Shown here: positions 21,931 through 33,508 of the stretch, piece after piece
Layout: every line of letters starts with the position of its first letter
How positions within the stretch are numbered: position 1 is the stretch's first letter
Assembly: GCF_001632365.1 (NCBI RefSeq)
Contig: NW_024468520.1
Location: 451,863 to 515,862, forward strand
DNA: 64,000 nt
Source of the DNA: Laetiporus sulphureus 93-53
Taxonomy: Eukaryota > Basidiomycota > Agaricomycetes > Polyporales > Laetiporaceae
Reading direction: 5' to 3'
Program-made: the position numbers and the translations under genes
The notes under the pieces: model-generated
Seen by the model: only the letters and a program-made list of their open reading frames with translations
Told to the model about the DNA's origin: nothing
Database searches by the model: none

Positions 21931-23882
21931 TCATAGAAGATTCTTGAAGCCAGCTTCCTTGCACTTCTTCACGAGACGTTTCACCTCCTGAGAGCGCGCG
22001 CGCGTCGTCACGAGCAGTGTGTCGGGCATATCCACGATGACCAGGTCATCCACGCCGAGCAGCGAGATTAAGCGCCCAGAACCAGGCACGACAATGCCCC
22101 CGGCAGCCTGTTCGGTGAGCACTAAATGAAGAAACGCATCAGAAGAAGCACTCCTCGCATGAGAAGCAGAAGCGTCGCACCAAGCGAGTTGTCTCCCAGT
22201 ACACGCGGCTGGTTCGATTCGGCCGGGATGAGATCAGCGAGGGAAGAGAAGTCTCCAACGTCATCCCAGCCTAGGCGATGATGTATACTTAGCATCTCGT
22301 GTACTGAGTAGCAGGTGTGTACGCACCGAAGGTGGCGGGCACCACCGCGACCCTCCTGTCCAAAGCAGCAGGCTCCGCAACAGCATGGTCAATGGCGATC
22401 TTCTCCAGCCCGGGCCACACCTCGTCCAGTACCTTACGCCTCATCGGCTCATCGTCCCAGTACTGTGCAATCTTCTGTAGCCCATCGTACAGATCGGGCT
22501 TGTACTCCCTCAGCAGCTCCATCAAGAACGTTGCCTTCGTCACGAACATGCCTGCATTCCACCGGTAGCTTCCCGTTTTGATGTATGCTGCTGCCGTGCG
22601 CGCGTCAGGCTTCTCCTTGAAACTGGACACCAGCCGCGCGTTCGGCGCATCCGCAAAGCCCAATTTCTCGCCTAGACGGACGTATCCGAACCCGGTCGAC
22701 GGGTGTGATGGGGCAATACCGATCGTAACGAGGTAATCCTTCTTCGCGACCTCCACTGCCTCGGCGACCGCCGATAGGAACGCGTCGTCACCGGAAATCA
22801 TGTGGTCCGCGGCGAAGGAACCGATTATTGCGCTAGGATCGCGCCTGGCGAGCACGGCGGCTGCCAGGCCGATGGCGGCCATGGAGTCTTTCGCACTTGG
22901 TTCGCAGAACAGATTGTGGTGGAGGAGGTCCGGCAGCTGCTCGGTGATGCCCTTGACATGGGCAGGGCCCGCGACGATGGTCGTCCGTGTTGCGGACGAG
23001 AGCGGGAGGAGGCGATCCCAAGTGGCCTGGATGAGCGAACGACCCTTAAGAGTGAGGTCAAGGAGGAACTTGGGATGTTCTTCACGGGATAGAGGCCAGA
23101 GGCGAGTGCCAGCGCCACCAGCAGGAATTACGACATAGAATCCAGGTATATCGCGCATGCCGAAGGAGTACTGGGTATTGCAGTTATCGCTGAGCGGCGA
23201 CGGGACATAGAAAGTCGGGGGGACTGCCAGGGAGGGAAGCGCGCTTGGGCTGAGGAAGGGGGTCTTCGCGCGTAGTTGAGGGCTACCAGGGGCGGGAGTC
23301 ACAAATCCAGGAGTGCCCAGCCTCGAACCGTTGTTGTACTGAGGAGTGTATTAGCATGCGAGATACATTCAATGACAGATAACGTAGTAAAGTCCAGTCG
23401 AGCTTCAAAGTCCGTTAATACAGCAATAAGCTAGCTAGAGCGAAGGCGCCATCATTGGTACAACGAATCCAAGCAGAGAGGAAATATAGAGTCCTGCTAT
23501 GCGCTGCCACGAATTATGCACGGTTCAAGTAGAGAACGCTTTGATTCCCAGATAGTCGTCTTCTCTAGCATTTCCGCATACAGAGGATGTGTATCCGGAT
23601 GTTGGGATGTAACAGCGGGTACTCACCTGTGTCCCCTCTTTCACCATCCGCTCCAAGCTTGCATTCGCCTGCCTGAGTTCATGCACCTCCGCGCGCAGCT
23701 CTGTCACCTCAGAATGCTTCCCGGCACCAACACGTCAGGCTACTCTACTCCGGACACGTCAGACCCCAAAGTGAATGTATCGACTTCTGGACCGCATCCA
23801 TGATGTGCTTGAACATGAGCTCGACGGGAAGGTCCTTCGCCTGCGCAGCAGGCTTGGCGGCCGCTTGGATATGGGAGGACAT
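21931..23882 (-). CDS. Mannose-1-phosphate guanylyltransferase, bacterial ManC type
   Basis: The catalytic part starts near 23165 with VVIPAGGAGTRLWPLSREEHPKFLL, the nucleotidyltransferase signature of the bacterial ManC/AlgA class. Later blocks are FAADHMI, TFGYV-like TGFGYVRLGE, FKEKPD, YRWNAGMFV and, across an intron, GWDDVGDFSSLADL. The last exon reads LLGVDDLVIVDMPDTLLV. The product is GDP-mannose for glycosylation and the cell wall. The usual eukaryotic enzyme (Mpg1/Psa1) has a different fold order and signature. Upstream exons spliced in phase add an N-terminus starting at ATG 23882 (VELMFKHIMDA, then LRAEVHELRQANASLERMV, a coiled coil) and a Ser/Pro linker. The first intron's donor is weak, so the fusion N-terminus is less certain than the enzyme. 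Confidence 0.82.
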
Positions 23883-24207
23883 GGCGGTGTCGAGAGTGTT
23901 GGGAGAGGTCAAGGTTGAAAGGAGAGACGAAGCGAATAAAAATGCGGGCTTTCAGTGCCGCCGAGAACTGTGCAGTCTGGCGCGCAGGTCAGTCTGGAAC
24001 GGCAATTGCCGAAATGAACAAGCTTGTGCCACGTTCGCCGTTGGTTCGCACCTTCTTCCGTCGGCGAAGACCCGCTTTGCTGCCTCGAACAATAATCTAG
24101 TCAAAGTCTCGTCTTTCATTGTGCATCACGTTCAGACTCGAGAAGTGCCGCCCTTGGCGGCAGATCCCTTGCTCGCCTTAGATGCCGTGTAACAAGTGCA
24201 TAAGGTG

Positions 24208-24550
24208 TAGCACAGCCTGCATAGATTTATTTTTCCACGGGAAACCTGATGCAAAAATGGTGAAAATATCTTATGTCTGGATATGGAAATAGTTTGGAAA
24301 TTGGGCGGAGACAATTAAATTATGTTACGATTGTTTTACCGAAACATATCAGCAATAGTGAAACTATTTCCCAAAGGAAGATATTTCAGTCCAAAAATAT
24401 GTGATACTGATATGTTTCGGTGAAGCAATTGTAACATAATTCAATTGTCTCCACCCGATTTCCAAACTATTTCCATATCCAGACTTAAGATATTTTCACC
24501 ATTTTCCCATCAGGTTCCCCGTGAAAAAATAAATCTGTGCAGGCTGTGTA
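24208..24550. mobile_element. Foldback/MITE-like palindromic element (~340 bp)
   Basis: Two arms of about 143 bp (24210-24352 and 24407-24549) are near-perfect reverse complements around a ~54-bp loop. The outer ends read CACAGCCTGC and GCAGGCTGTG, with TA on both sides, which would fit a TA target duplication of Tc1/mariner-type MITEs. It is AT-rich compared with the flanks and has no coding capacity. It lies between the ManC and PAXX-like genes. Confidence 0.75.
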
Positions 24551-25533
24551 GTAAATGTTAACCGGTGTCTTACCTTTGAGAAAAAATTGCCTCCATTGCA
24601 TTTGCTATCAGGTTTGCATGCCCTAAATTTCAAACTTGGGTAGCCACTACGAAAAACTATATATATCAATCATTTAACCTATATATCACGCAAGAATTGT
24701 ACAAGCGACACACAGAACATGGCACTGCCATAAACATGCTTGTGATTTCAGGAGCAGAAGGGTATATGAAAGAATCTGATATACTGCCATAGCATCTGGA
24801 TAGCAACAATGAAGGAAGAAATTTCAGAGACTGAGGTTGAATTGAGATGAATTGAGATGAGCTTTGACAGTGGACATCCAGCAGATGAGAAGATGGCAAA
24901 ACAGATACTATGCATGATGCCCCAGGGCATGGTGAAGACAAACATCATGAAGTGGATCCGACAGCGACGAATTGAAGAACACGAAGGAATATAAATTGAG
25001 CAGCTCACAAAGAACAGAGAACGGTCAGCCACCCTGAGCAAATACTGCCAAACAGTGGAAAGCGCCCGGCGTTCATTTCGAGGCTGAGAGCCTGCTCTGG
25101 CGAGCAAGGGATGCATAATGCAGGCTGGGCAACGTCGACATGACAATTTATCCTACGCAACGTCCTGAAACATTCATCTACGACAAATGCGCATGTGCTC
25201 GTTCGCGAGCGTGTAATTTGGCTTTAATCTGCGTCATACAGAGACAAATAGACATCCGCAGCGAAACTGCGAGCAAGGACACAATCGACGACGCCGACGG
25301 CAGACCAACGAACCATAGATTCAGGCCTTGGCCCTATGCCATAGCGAACAGACTTTGAGGTTGCCTACCGCGTGGCCCAGAGTATCATTGCTGCAGCCTC
25401 GAGCGACATGTGCCTAACAATCAAAAGCGGCTGCTGAACGATTGCATCGGCATACGTTGCCATAGCCTGGACCTTGAACATTGATGCATTGCAGGGCCTC
25501 CCGTTAGGCCTCACGTGTGGCGTCCTCCAGAAG
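24551..25533. other. Intergenic, no supported gene
   Basis: AT-rich sequence next to the foldback element, then sequence with only short frames. A small direct repeat (GAATTGAGATGAATTGAGATGA) lies around 24840-24860. Nothing recognisable. Confidence 0.55.
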
Positions 25534-26662
25534 TCAGTCCTCGTCGCTGCCGAATTCCAGAGCTTGATACTTGCGCGCCTTTTGCGAAGGGTTCGCGAGC
25601 GAGGCGCCTCTGTGAGTCGTAGCGGCGGAAGGGAGAGTGCTCTCTACATGCCCTATCAGTAATGTCCCAAGGAACGAAATACCCAGATTAGGCCTACTTG
25701 CGATCGATTTGAGTTTGGAGGTCTCTTGGATTGATGTGCTTTTCGTGAGCTTCGATGTGTTCGGGGGTGTTTCAGGTTCTTCTTCCGCCTGTCGCTTGTG
25801 CTTCTGCACCGGTGATTCTGGACTTATCGAGCGTATACTCTTCTCCCTTGCTAGCTCTGCCTTCAGCGCTTTAATTTCTTCGTCCTTCCGATCGGACAAA
25901 GTACGCTCTCTCTTATTGGCTAAGACGCTCTTTGTCAGTCGAACTTGCCGTCCGTAAATCAAACGCACCAGCGGGTTCACTCGCAGTAACACCGCTCTTG
26001 ACACGAGGTGTATCATATGGTGATGGGTGCAGCCGGCATTTGCGCGACTGAGCTTGAACAGCGATCTTTCACATGTGATGTTTCCCTCACCCTCAAACAC
26101 TGGTATGCGTTGGACGCAAGTAGCACTCACAGTAGCAAAAACTTTCGTCGCGAATGCCGCGGCTTCCTCGGGCGACAACTCCACCAGCGGGACATGGGCC
26201 GGAGAGCTCGTGTTCGTACCAAGGACAAACTGCAATAGGGCGTGTCAGACATCCGCTTCAGGAAAGATACTGATGTCGGAGTTCACGGATGAGAAAGATT
26301 GACTTACGTCGATATGTGCACCCTTTCGGGAGCTCCAGTTGCCTATGTATAGTTCGCCCTGCACGAAAGCGTCGGCGAGGGAATCTGCGAAGTCATCCAT
26401 GGATGTTGCGTTTACCTACCGAACGCGTTGATAGCGTCCCTCTCATGGCTGGAATTATAGCACTCACGGCGCCCTTGCGAATGTCCTCGTCCGTCCAACG
26501 TCCGCGCCACCAACGACCTTCGTCCCCTGTAAGGCCAATGTGGACCGTCCAACTCGTGTCATCTACGCTTGAGAGCACGACAAAACGTGATGAACCTTGG
26601 TATATCACTTGAAGCAGTTCATCCAATGGCAGGAAGGCAGTCAGAGGGTCGGAATCCGTCAT
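25534..26662 (-). CDS. PAXX/XRCC4-superfamily end-joining factor (candidate)
   Basis: The ATG at 26662 starts a model of about 265 aa with several short introns. The head region reads SWTVHIGLTGDEGRWWRGRW, then DDFADSLADAFVQGELYIG, FVLGTNTSS and LSPEEAAAFATKVFAT. This order of beta strands followed by a helix resembles XRCC4/XLF/PAXX heads. A short charged helix (KDEEIKALKAELAREK) and a disordered linker follow. The C-terminus is SLANPSQKARKYQALEFGSDED with stop at 25534. Its S-L-x-N-P-x-x-K pattern and terminal hydrophobic-acidic-Phe triplet resemble the Ku-binding tail of animal PAXX as I remember it. PAXX bridges Ku and stabilises non-homologous end joining. Overall identity is low, so this is an inference. 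Exon borders in the middle are approximate. Confidence 0.5.
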
Positions 26663-27066
26663 GATTTCACTGCGGTCAGTTTGCCCCTGGAAGGCAAATC
26701 TATGATTGCTTTGCCCTAAAGAACAGGTCGCGGTGAAATTTTCCTGCTCCAATCCTCAGATAGTCACGGACTGGAGTACGCAGGGCTGCGAAGGTTAACA
26801 ACGAAGCTAAGCTAAGCTAAACGAGCAATTGCACAGATGCAATGGGGACGCGCGCACGATCACGTGGGTCGCGCTGTGATGTGCTCGGATGGCGTGTTCC
26901 CGTGTTCCCATCGCGCAGTTGACCGTGGAAATGAGCTCCTCCACACCAGCGCCATGAGTCACGCACAATGTCCGTGGTGAAACCTTAAGCTACCTTTTCG
27001 TCCTCCTGAACCACGAGCTGGTTTCAGCATCCATTTAGGTAGAGGAAGTCGACTGTCGGAATCGTT

Positions 27067-29459
27067 ATGGACGCGGATCAAGCTCCCGCGAGCTATGGGG
27101 CCACCATTGCGCATCCCAGATCCTCTGATGCACCAGTATCGGAACCAGAGGAAATTCCAGTCAGTGATTTGCGCCCTTTTCCGATGTATGTTGGGCGTGG
27201 TGGTCTCCACCGTGGACTCTCCGCGCGTCAAGTCTCGATGATTGCAATAGCTGGGACTATCGGTACTGGACTGTTCTTAGGGACTGGGCGTTCCTTGGCT
27301 CAAGGAGGGCCGGCCAGCATGCTCATCTGGTATGTCTGCTACTACCTCGAGACAGGTTTGTGAGGGCCTAATTAATTCCTCAGCTACGGCTTCATCGGTG
27401 CGATTGTCTATGTCACGCTGTTGCTGCTCGGCGAGATGGCCACGCAATATCCTGTAGCTGGTGAGTGGCTGAGGTGGCTTTCAAAATCACTCCGATGATG
27501 CAGCGGGCATTTCTGCGGCAGGAGTGTTCTCTTTATATTTTCAATTCACTGGTAATCAAGGAAGATGAACTAATACCTAGCACGAAGGTTCATTCAACGC
27601 CTATGCGACGCGATTTTTCTCGCCTGCCTACGGATTTGCTCTCTCATGGAACTACTGGTTCAATGACGCCGTTTCTGTGGCATCAGACCTGACTGCGGCC
27701 CAGCTGGTTCTACAATTTTGGACGACCTGGCACCCATGGGCCATCAGTCTTGTTTTCTGGGTCTTCTTAGTAGCGGTAAATGCAGCACACGTGAAGGCCT
27801 ACGGGGAGCTCGGTGAGTGCGATGGTTGAGACAGGCGAACGCCATTTTGATACGCCTCATCAGAATATTGGCTCTCCTCCCTCAAGGTGGTCACAGTCAT
27901 ATTTTTCGTCATTGTTGGAATATTCGTGAACCTCGGAGTCAACCGCGAACACGAATTTATTGGATTGCGAAATTGGCACATTGAAGGGGCACCGTTCGTT
28001 GGTGGATTTGGGGGTTTTGCCAGGGTCTTTGTGACTGCTAGCTTTGCTTGTGCGTCGATTACGGGTACAGCGATCGAAAATCATACCTGATGAATAAAAC
28101 CTAGACGGAGGAACCGAGAGCCTCGGCATCACTGCTGGAGAGACCAAGAATCCGTCACGCAATATGCCCCGGGTAGTGAAATTTGTCTTTTGGAGGTGAA
28201 ATATTTCAATTTACCTGGCGAGGAAAGCTTGTTGAGAGCATTCACATAGAATTTTGCTGTTCTACGTTCTAAGCATTGCACTCATTGGGTTGAACGGTGA
28301 GTGCTATCGTGGACCATGAACGCCTCAGCTAATGAACGCATCCAGTCCCTTGGAACTACCCTGGATTGTCGAACAGAACTACTACAACTTCCCCCTTTAC
28401 CATTGTTTTCAAAGAGGCAGGATCAAGTGAGCACCTTATTTGGGAGAAACAATGTCCTATAAGAGATAACCCTGCTTTCTAGACGTCGCCGCGTCTTTCA
28501 TGAATACAGTCATCCTGACCTCGGTCCTCTCTGCTGGAAATCACGCGCTCTTTGCAGGCACCCGCGTACTGTATGGTCTATCAGTTACTGTTCCTTATCC
28601 GCAAGCTCCGCAGATCTTCTCGAGAACGACTAAAGCCGGCGTCCCGCTGGCTGCACTCCTGGCCACGAGCAGCGTAAGCATCATATGCTTTGGGACTAGC
28701 TTCGTCGGCAGCGGTGTTCTGTGGGGGTGGCTGCAGAACATTGTCGGGGTTTCTAATCAGGTGCGTTACATGCTTGTGTTAAGTTAGCGTCGATGCGATC
28801 TCTTCGAAGATCGCATGGCTATCGATTGGCCTCGCGAGTTGGCGATTCCGCAGGGCATGGATACGTCAAGGCCGACCTATCGACGAAATGAAATTTAGAG
28901 CCTCGTGGACTTGGCCATGGGGCCCGCCGTTCGTGGTAGGATAGCGCATTAGACCCATCGAGTTAGAACAAAGTCAATACTGAGGAATCACACAGGTGTC
29001 TTCTGTCACCGCTCTAATCATAGGTGCGCGCCTGATAGACAAGCCGTCGCACTGCTATCTATGCCTGACTCAGTGTTCTCTTACGTTCTAGTCCAAGGCT
29101 GGTCCTCCGTGATACCCAGGTTTTTGCCGGTCGACTTCATTTCATTTTACATTGAGATCCCTGTAATGTTGGCGATGTTCTTCGGCTGGATCTTCATCAT
29201 GCGAGCGGCAGGGTCTGCATCCCTGGAGTCTGAACCCGAGTTTGATACCTCATCAGCGGGTCCCAACGTGCCGTTGCTCCGCCGATCAATCCACCGGAAG
29301 CGAAAGAGATACCACGATCTAGTCGACTTGGATACGGTGGATTTGACCAAAGATGAGTACGAAGAGGCTGAAACGGATAGATCTGATGACGAGGAAAGGG
29401 AAAAAAGGCTGAATGGGTGCACTGGATGGCTATGGGCGATGTACTACTGGATTGTGTAG
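27067..29459 (+). CDS. Amino acid permease (APC superfamily, fungal YAT type)
   Basis: Starts ATG 27067. A hydrophilic N-terminus leads into the first membrane segment with RHLSMIAIAGTIGTG-like RQVSMIAIAGTIGTGLFLG, the signature of fungal amino-acid permeases. Later exons encode GEMATQYPVAGSFNAYATRF, SPAYGFALSWNYW, YWLSSLKVVTVIFFVIVG, GTESLGITAGETKNPSRNMP, LSAGNHALFAGTRVLYG and the last helices before an acidic tail (DEYEEAETDRSDDEE). About 12 transmembrane segments are expected, and the family imports amino acids with protons at the plasma membrane. There are about ten short introns. The stretch 28800-29060 has the least clear splicing. The acidic cytosolic C-terminus and N-terminus are typical places for nutrient-controlled turnover. 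Confidence 0.9.
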
Positions 29460-29718
29460 ATGTAAGCTATTAGCTGGTACTGATAAGATCTTACGCGCGG
29501 CAATCAGTACTCCCACAGGCGCCTACAAGTGAGAATTCAGCCACGCACACACAGTCACCACATTATCTGGTCAGTCCTTAGAAATCACAGCTGCTCTGCG
29601 CATCATTCGCTAGTTGGAGAGTCATGACCGCCCTCAGTCTCGAATCAACTGTCCGTCTATCATCCGGTATCTGCCTCTCAACTCCGCCCATCAGGATTCA
29701 GCCTGAGTGGAGCCTCTG

Positions 29719-30966
29719 ATGGAACTTCCAGGTTACGATATGCCAACGCTCGGCTTTGGTGTCTATCAAAATTATACTACCGCAGAATCTGTCACGGAGG
29801 CGCTCCGGGTGGGGTACAGGTATAGATATGACAAGCGGTGTCTAGCAATTGTTGAAACGCCGTAACTGAATTGTTGACAGACATATTGATTCTGCACAAA
29901 CGTACCGCAACGAGGCACACGTTGGAGCCGCAGTCAGAGAGAGCCGCTTAAGCAGACAGGAGGTTTTCGTGAGTCAGTGAATGAGCTACATTACTAAGCC
30001 GCGTGCGACCCTCATGCTTGCTCCTCCTTGTACTAGCCACAAAATGCATCAATAAAACCCACGGTTACGAAAGCACCCTGAGCGGAGTAGACGCATCTCT
30101 CGAGCGCTTTAGTTTCGGTATGTACCCGGTTCCAGGCCACCACATTGCTAGCCGAAGCTGATATCGAAAGACAGAATATATTGATCTCTTTCTGATTCAC
30201 GACCCGATGTCTGGCAAGGAGCGCCGGTTGCAGACCTACAAGGCGCTTCAAGAAGCACGACGGGCAGGCAAGATCAAGAGTGTAGGTGTCTCGAATTAGT
30301 AAGTGTTAATGGGCTTGGCGCTATGTCGTGCTCCCGCACTCTCATTGATCATGCACTTGCAATGGGCTAATCCCGAATTTCAATGTCGCCTAGTGGAGTG
30401 AAGCATCTAGAAGAAATAAAGGATGCAGGTTTTGAAGTCCCTTCCGTGAATCAAATTGAGGTCTTGAACACATTCCATTTCGAGATAACAGTCCACTGAT
30501 AAGGCGAGATCCTCCCGCAGTTGCACCCGTTCTGTCAGCAAAAGGCGATTGTGTCTTATTGCCGTGAACATTCGATTGTTGTTCAGGCATATTGTCCAAT
30601 CCTGCGAGGAAAGCTGGACGATCCGACCATCGGAGAAGTTGCGAGCAAGGTCGCTTAACCTGAATACATTCGATGCCGCGCTTGTCTAATCCAGCTGTTT
30701 TGCAGCATAACCGGGATCCAGCTCAGGTATTACTGCGGTGGTCGCTTCAGAAGGGGTGAGAGTGACATTACTAGTATAGGTAACTGCACGCTCAAACAGT
30801 TGATATTAGATTCGTGCCCCTCCCCAAATCGGTTACTCCTTCCCGAATCCAATCAAATATCCGGTTATATGACTTCGCTCTTGACGACGAGGACATGGCT
30901 CGGCTAGACGCACTTGACAAGGGCAGTGGTGGCTCCATCAGTTGGAATCCAGTCGACGTCAACTGA
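29719..30966 (+). CDS. Aldo-keto reductase
   Basis: Starts ATG 29719 (MELPGYDMPTLGFGVYQ). The four catalytic residues are visible: D and Y in RHIDSAQTYRNE, K in VTTKCINKTH, H in DLFLIHDP. Later blocks KIKSVGVSNYGVKHLEE, VNQIELHPFCQQ, QAYCPILRGKL, RDPAQVLLRWSLQKG and FVPLPKSVTPSRIQSN form the rest of the barrel and the NADPH site (PKS..R..N). It reduces carbonyl compounds with NADPH in the cytosol; the substrate cannot be told. The best splice at the second intron uses donor GTCAGT after TTCGTGA, which yields VTTK. The stop is TGA at 30964-30966. Confidence 0.88.
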
Positions 30967-31705
30967 GCAATCAAAGAATCTGATTTTGAATACGCTACGT
31001 CCAGGGATGCCTCTCGTCTGATGTATCACGTCGGAGGTCTGAGTCAGAATTTCAACAATGCTAGCCGATGTCTCTCCTGAACGGCAGCAGATAGCAGTTC
31101 TGGGGGTATTCTCTCCAGCGGTGGAGGCGGTCGACGGGCAGTTGTCACGCACTCAGCACATCAACGGATATGCGGGGTTTTCGTCACTTAGGTTTCCGTC
31201 ACTTATCCGTCCCCCATGCGCACCAGTGATGGGTTAGCTCGCATCAGATTGGCCACTGTTGTAGGGGACGAGTCATCTCATTCGTCGCTTCCAGTGCGGC
31301 GCCCATTTATGAGCCCTACGATTGGGGGTCGAATTTCCTAATACTGCAGTTTGTTGTGCATTCGTTCGACACCATGCTTTCTCCTCAGATGTGCGATCGA
31401 GATCACCATAAGATGTCCTCGGAAAGCTTGGGCTGGTCGTGACGAGGACTTCGCCGAAGCTGTTCCGATTCGATACGGATAGCATGACACACACTCGTTC
31501 CGTTCGAAAACGTTCCTGTTTTACCCTATGACCGCATAAAATCCGCAGTACGCATCAACGGTTCTTTGCGATAGCTGTCAAAGACAGGAACTTCCGCTTC
31601 GCGCAGTAGATTGAACCGATGCACGCCGGAACTCTCGTGATTAACGGCGCTATGTGCCACGATCTGAATACATACACTTCCCGCCTGACGCCAGCGCCAC
31701 TAAGG
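30967..31705. other. Intergenic, no supported gene
   Basis: This is the space between convergent 3' ends of the aldo-keto reductase and UCH37 genes. Only short unrelated frames are present. Confidence 0.6.
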
Positions 31706-32969
31706 TCACGAATCCTTATCCGTAGTGCCTTCGCCCTTTCCTTTACTCCTTGCTATCCGCTCTTGCATAGTGTTCTTAGCACCTTCTTCTGCAGCGTCAA
31801 GCTTGCCCGATTTTGCGAGAGCCAAAAGAAGGGCATGTATGAGTCCAACGTAGTTGTGCCTTCTCAAGCTGTTTTCGAACTGGTTTGCAGCAGAAAACAA
31901 AGTAAGTCATCTCATCATGCACGTTGATAACGGGTATCAGAATGCAGGCCATTTGCGGCAATTGTGAACCATCGAAAGAAATCAACTCACGGCCCAGCGC
32001 TCTTGCTTTGAGTTTTCCGTCGTCAGCTTGACTATCAGTTCCGCCGCTTCTGCTTGTCTACCGGCCGCCTGTAGCTCCGCGAGTTGAGCCTTGAGCCTGG
32101 GCATGGGATCTTCATGTAGAGCTAGCAGGCTGAACTCAAGCTGACGTTGTTATCGCTTGATAAGTTCATCTATGACGAACATACAGGCGGGTGACAGCGC
32201 CACTCACCGAACCAGCCGGGTACGTTGCAATTCTGGCCTCTATGACAGATCTATAGTCATTGGATGTTATTTTGAGCTACGAGGCGCCTAGCAAGAAAAT
32301 AGATTACCTTGCTTTCTCCGTCCATCCTTCACCACTCTCGTCGTAAGGCCCGTGGCTGATCGGCCATTGTTTCAACCCGTCAAATTCGTAGACGCAGCCC
32401 ATGTATGGCATGTAAACGATGAAGTGGTACGCGTCCTCGGCCGTCTTAGGGAGACCAAGACCATCCATTGAGATCGCCGACGGCGGTGAAAGCGCGTTGT
32501 GCGCTTCTCTCAACCAGTCTGCGCTAGTAATGGCCATGCCGCGCGTCTGTGGATCCATGCCGATGGTGAAGCTCAGAAGGTCGGTGAGTTGCTGCCCCAT
32601 CGGAAGTCCAGGAATATTTCCGATTGCGTTCATCACGGCGAGCGTGGCGCACGCGTTGTTAACGACTTGGTGGGAAAAGAAACCTGGGAACTCGGGATCA
32701 TATTGGCCGTCCGCGGGCTCTGCTGAAGAGCCCACCCATTTAAAGAGAAAGATAAATGCGTGAAGAGGCTGCAAGTCAGCTAATGAGGCAGAATCGAGCG
32801 AATACAAGTCATCGACCACGAGCGGCACTCCCAAGGACTTGAGAAGCTCACTGCGAGAACAGCTGTATCAACCCTCCCGCGCCACAACCCGGAGATGGAC
32901 CTACGTGAATACGCCCGGGTCGGATTCGGTGAGCTGCCAACCGCTTTGGTGCTCGTCGTCTGCAGACAT
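31706..32969 (-). CDS. Ubiquitin carboxyl-terminal hydrolase, UCH37/UCHL5 type
   Basis: Starts ATG 32969 (DDEHQSGWQLTESDPGVFT). The peptidase C12 domain shows the nucleophile in QVVNNACATLAVMNAI, the histidine in AYHFIVYMP and the aspartate in YEFDGLKQWP. Short C-terminal exons give RLKAQLAELQAAGRQAEAAE and the UCH37 tail RRHNYVGLIHALLLALAK, which in this family binds the proteasome receptor Rpn13. It trims ubiquitin chains at the 19S proteasome. The oxyanion-hole glutamine expected before VEELYSL is replaced: the segment reads GVPLVVDDLYSL. The gene is divergent from MED31, with 166 bp between start codons. Confidence 0.9.
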
Positions 32970-33135
32970 TGGAATGCGGTTTGAGGTAGTGGGAGTCTGT
33001 TGCGAACCTTAACTTCAGCCAGTGACGCGTTGAAATCTTTGAGTCACGTTACCCCGCATTCATTGCCAGCGCTCGTTTTTGTTTGGCAATGGCCTCCGTT
33101 CCAAACAACCGCCTACACGTGGTTCTCGAACGTAC
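32970..33135. promoter_or_regulatory. Shared promoter region of UCH37 and MED31
   Basis: Only 166 bp separate the start codons of two divergent housekeeping-type genes, so the core promoters must lie here or overlap the 5' ends. No TATA box is evident on either strand. Bidirectional use is an inference from spacing. Confidence 0.5.
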
Positions 33136-33508
33136 ATGTCTCAAGCTGAAGATCCTCGAGCCTCTAATCGGGCACGATTTGAGCTAGAGCTCGAGTTTGT
33201 ACAATCACTTGCCAACCCTTACTACCTTCATTCTCTCGCTCAGCAAAATGTATTGAACCAACCGGCATTTATCAACTTCTTAAAGTACCTCCAATACTGG
33301 AAAGAGCCGCAGTATGCTCGTTTCATCCAGTACGTCGTGCATCTTTGAAAAGATCCGCGGATAAGTATATATCTTCCTATTCAGTTATCCCCATGCGCTC
33401 CATCATCTCGAATTGCTACAATATGAACGATTCAGAACTGAGATTGGCAAGGATGAATGGAGAGAATATCTCAATCAGAATCAGTTCGACCATTGGCGTA
33501 CATGGTAG
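33136..33508 (+). CDS. MED31: Mediator complex subunit 31 (Soh1)
   Basis: Two exons, 33136-33329 and 33385-33508, give 105 aa. The whole protein matches the Med31 core: [64 protein letters not shown] and [13 protein letters not shown]. Med31 is a small, highly conserved subunit of the Mediator middle module, which relays activator signals to RNA polymerase II. An earlier ATG at 33090 is in another frame and gives no Med31 sequence, so ATG 33136 was chosen. Confidence 0.95.

Noticed and set aside
24181..25060. CRISPR-like or long noncoding RNA array
   Set aside because: The structure is a single palindrome rather than spaced direct repeats, and the host is eukaryotic.
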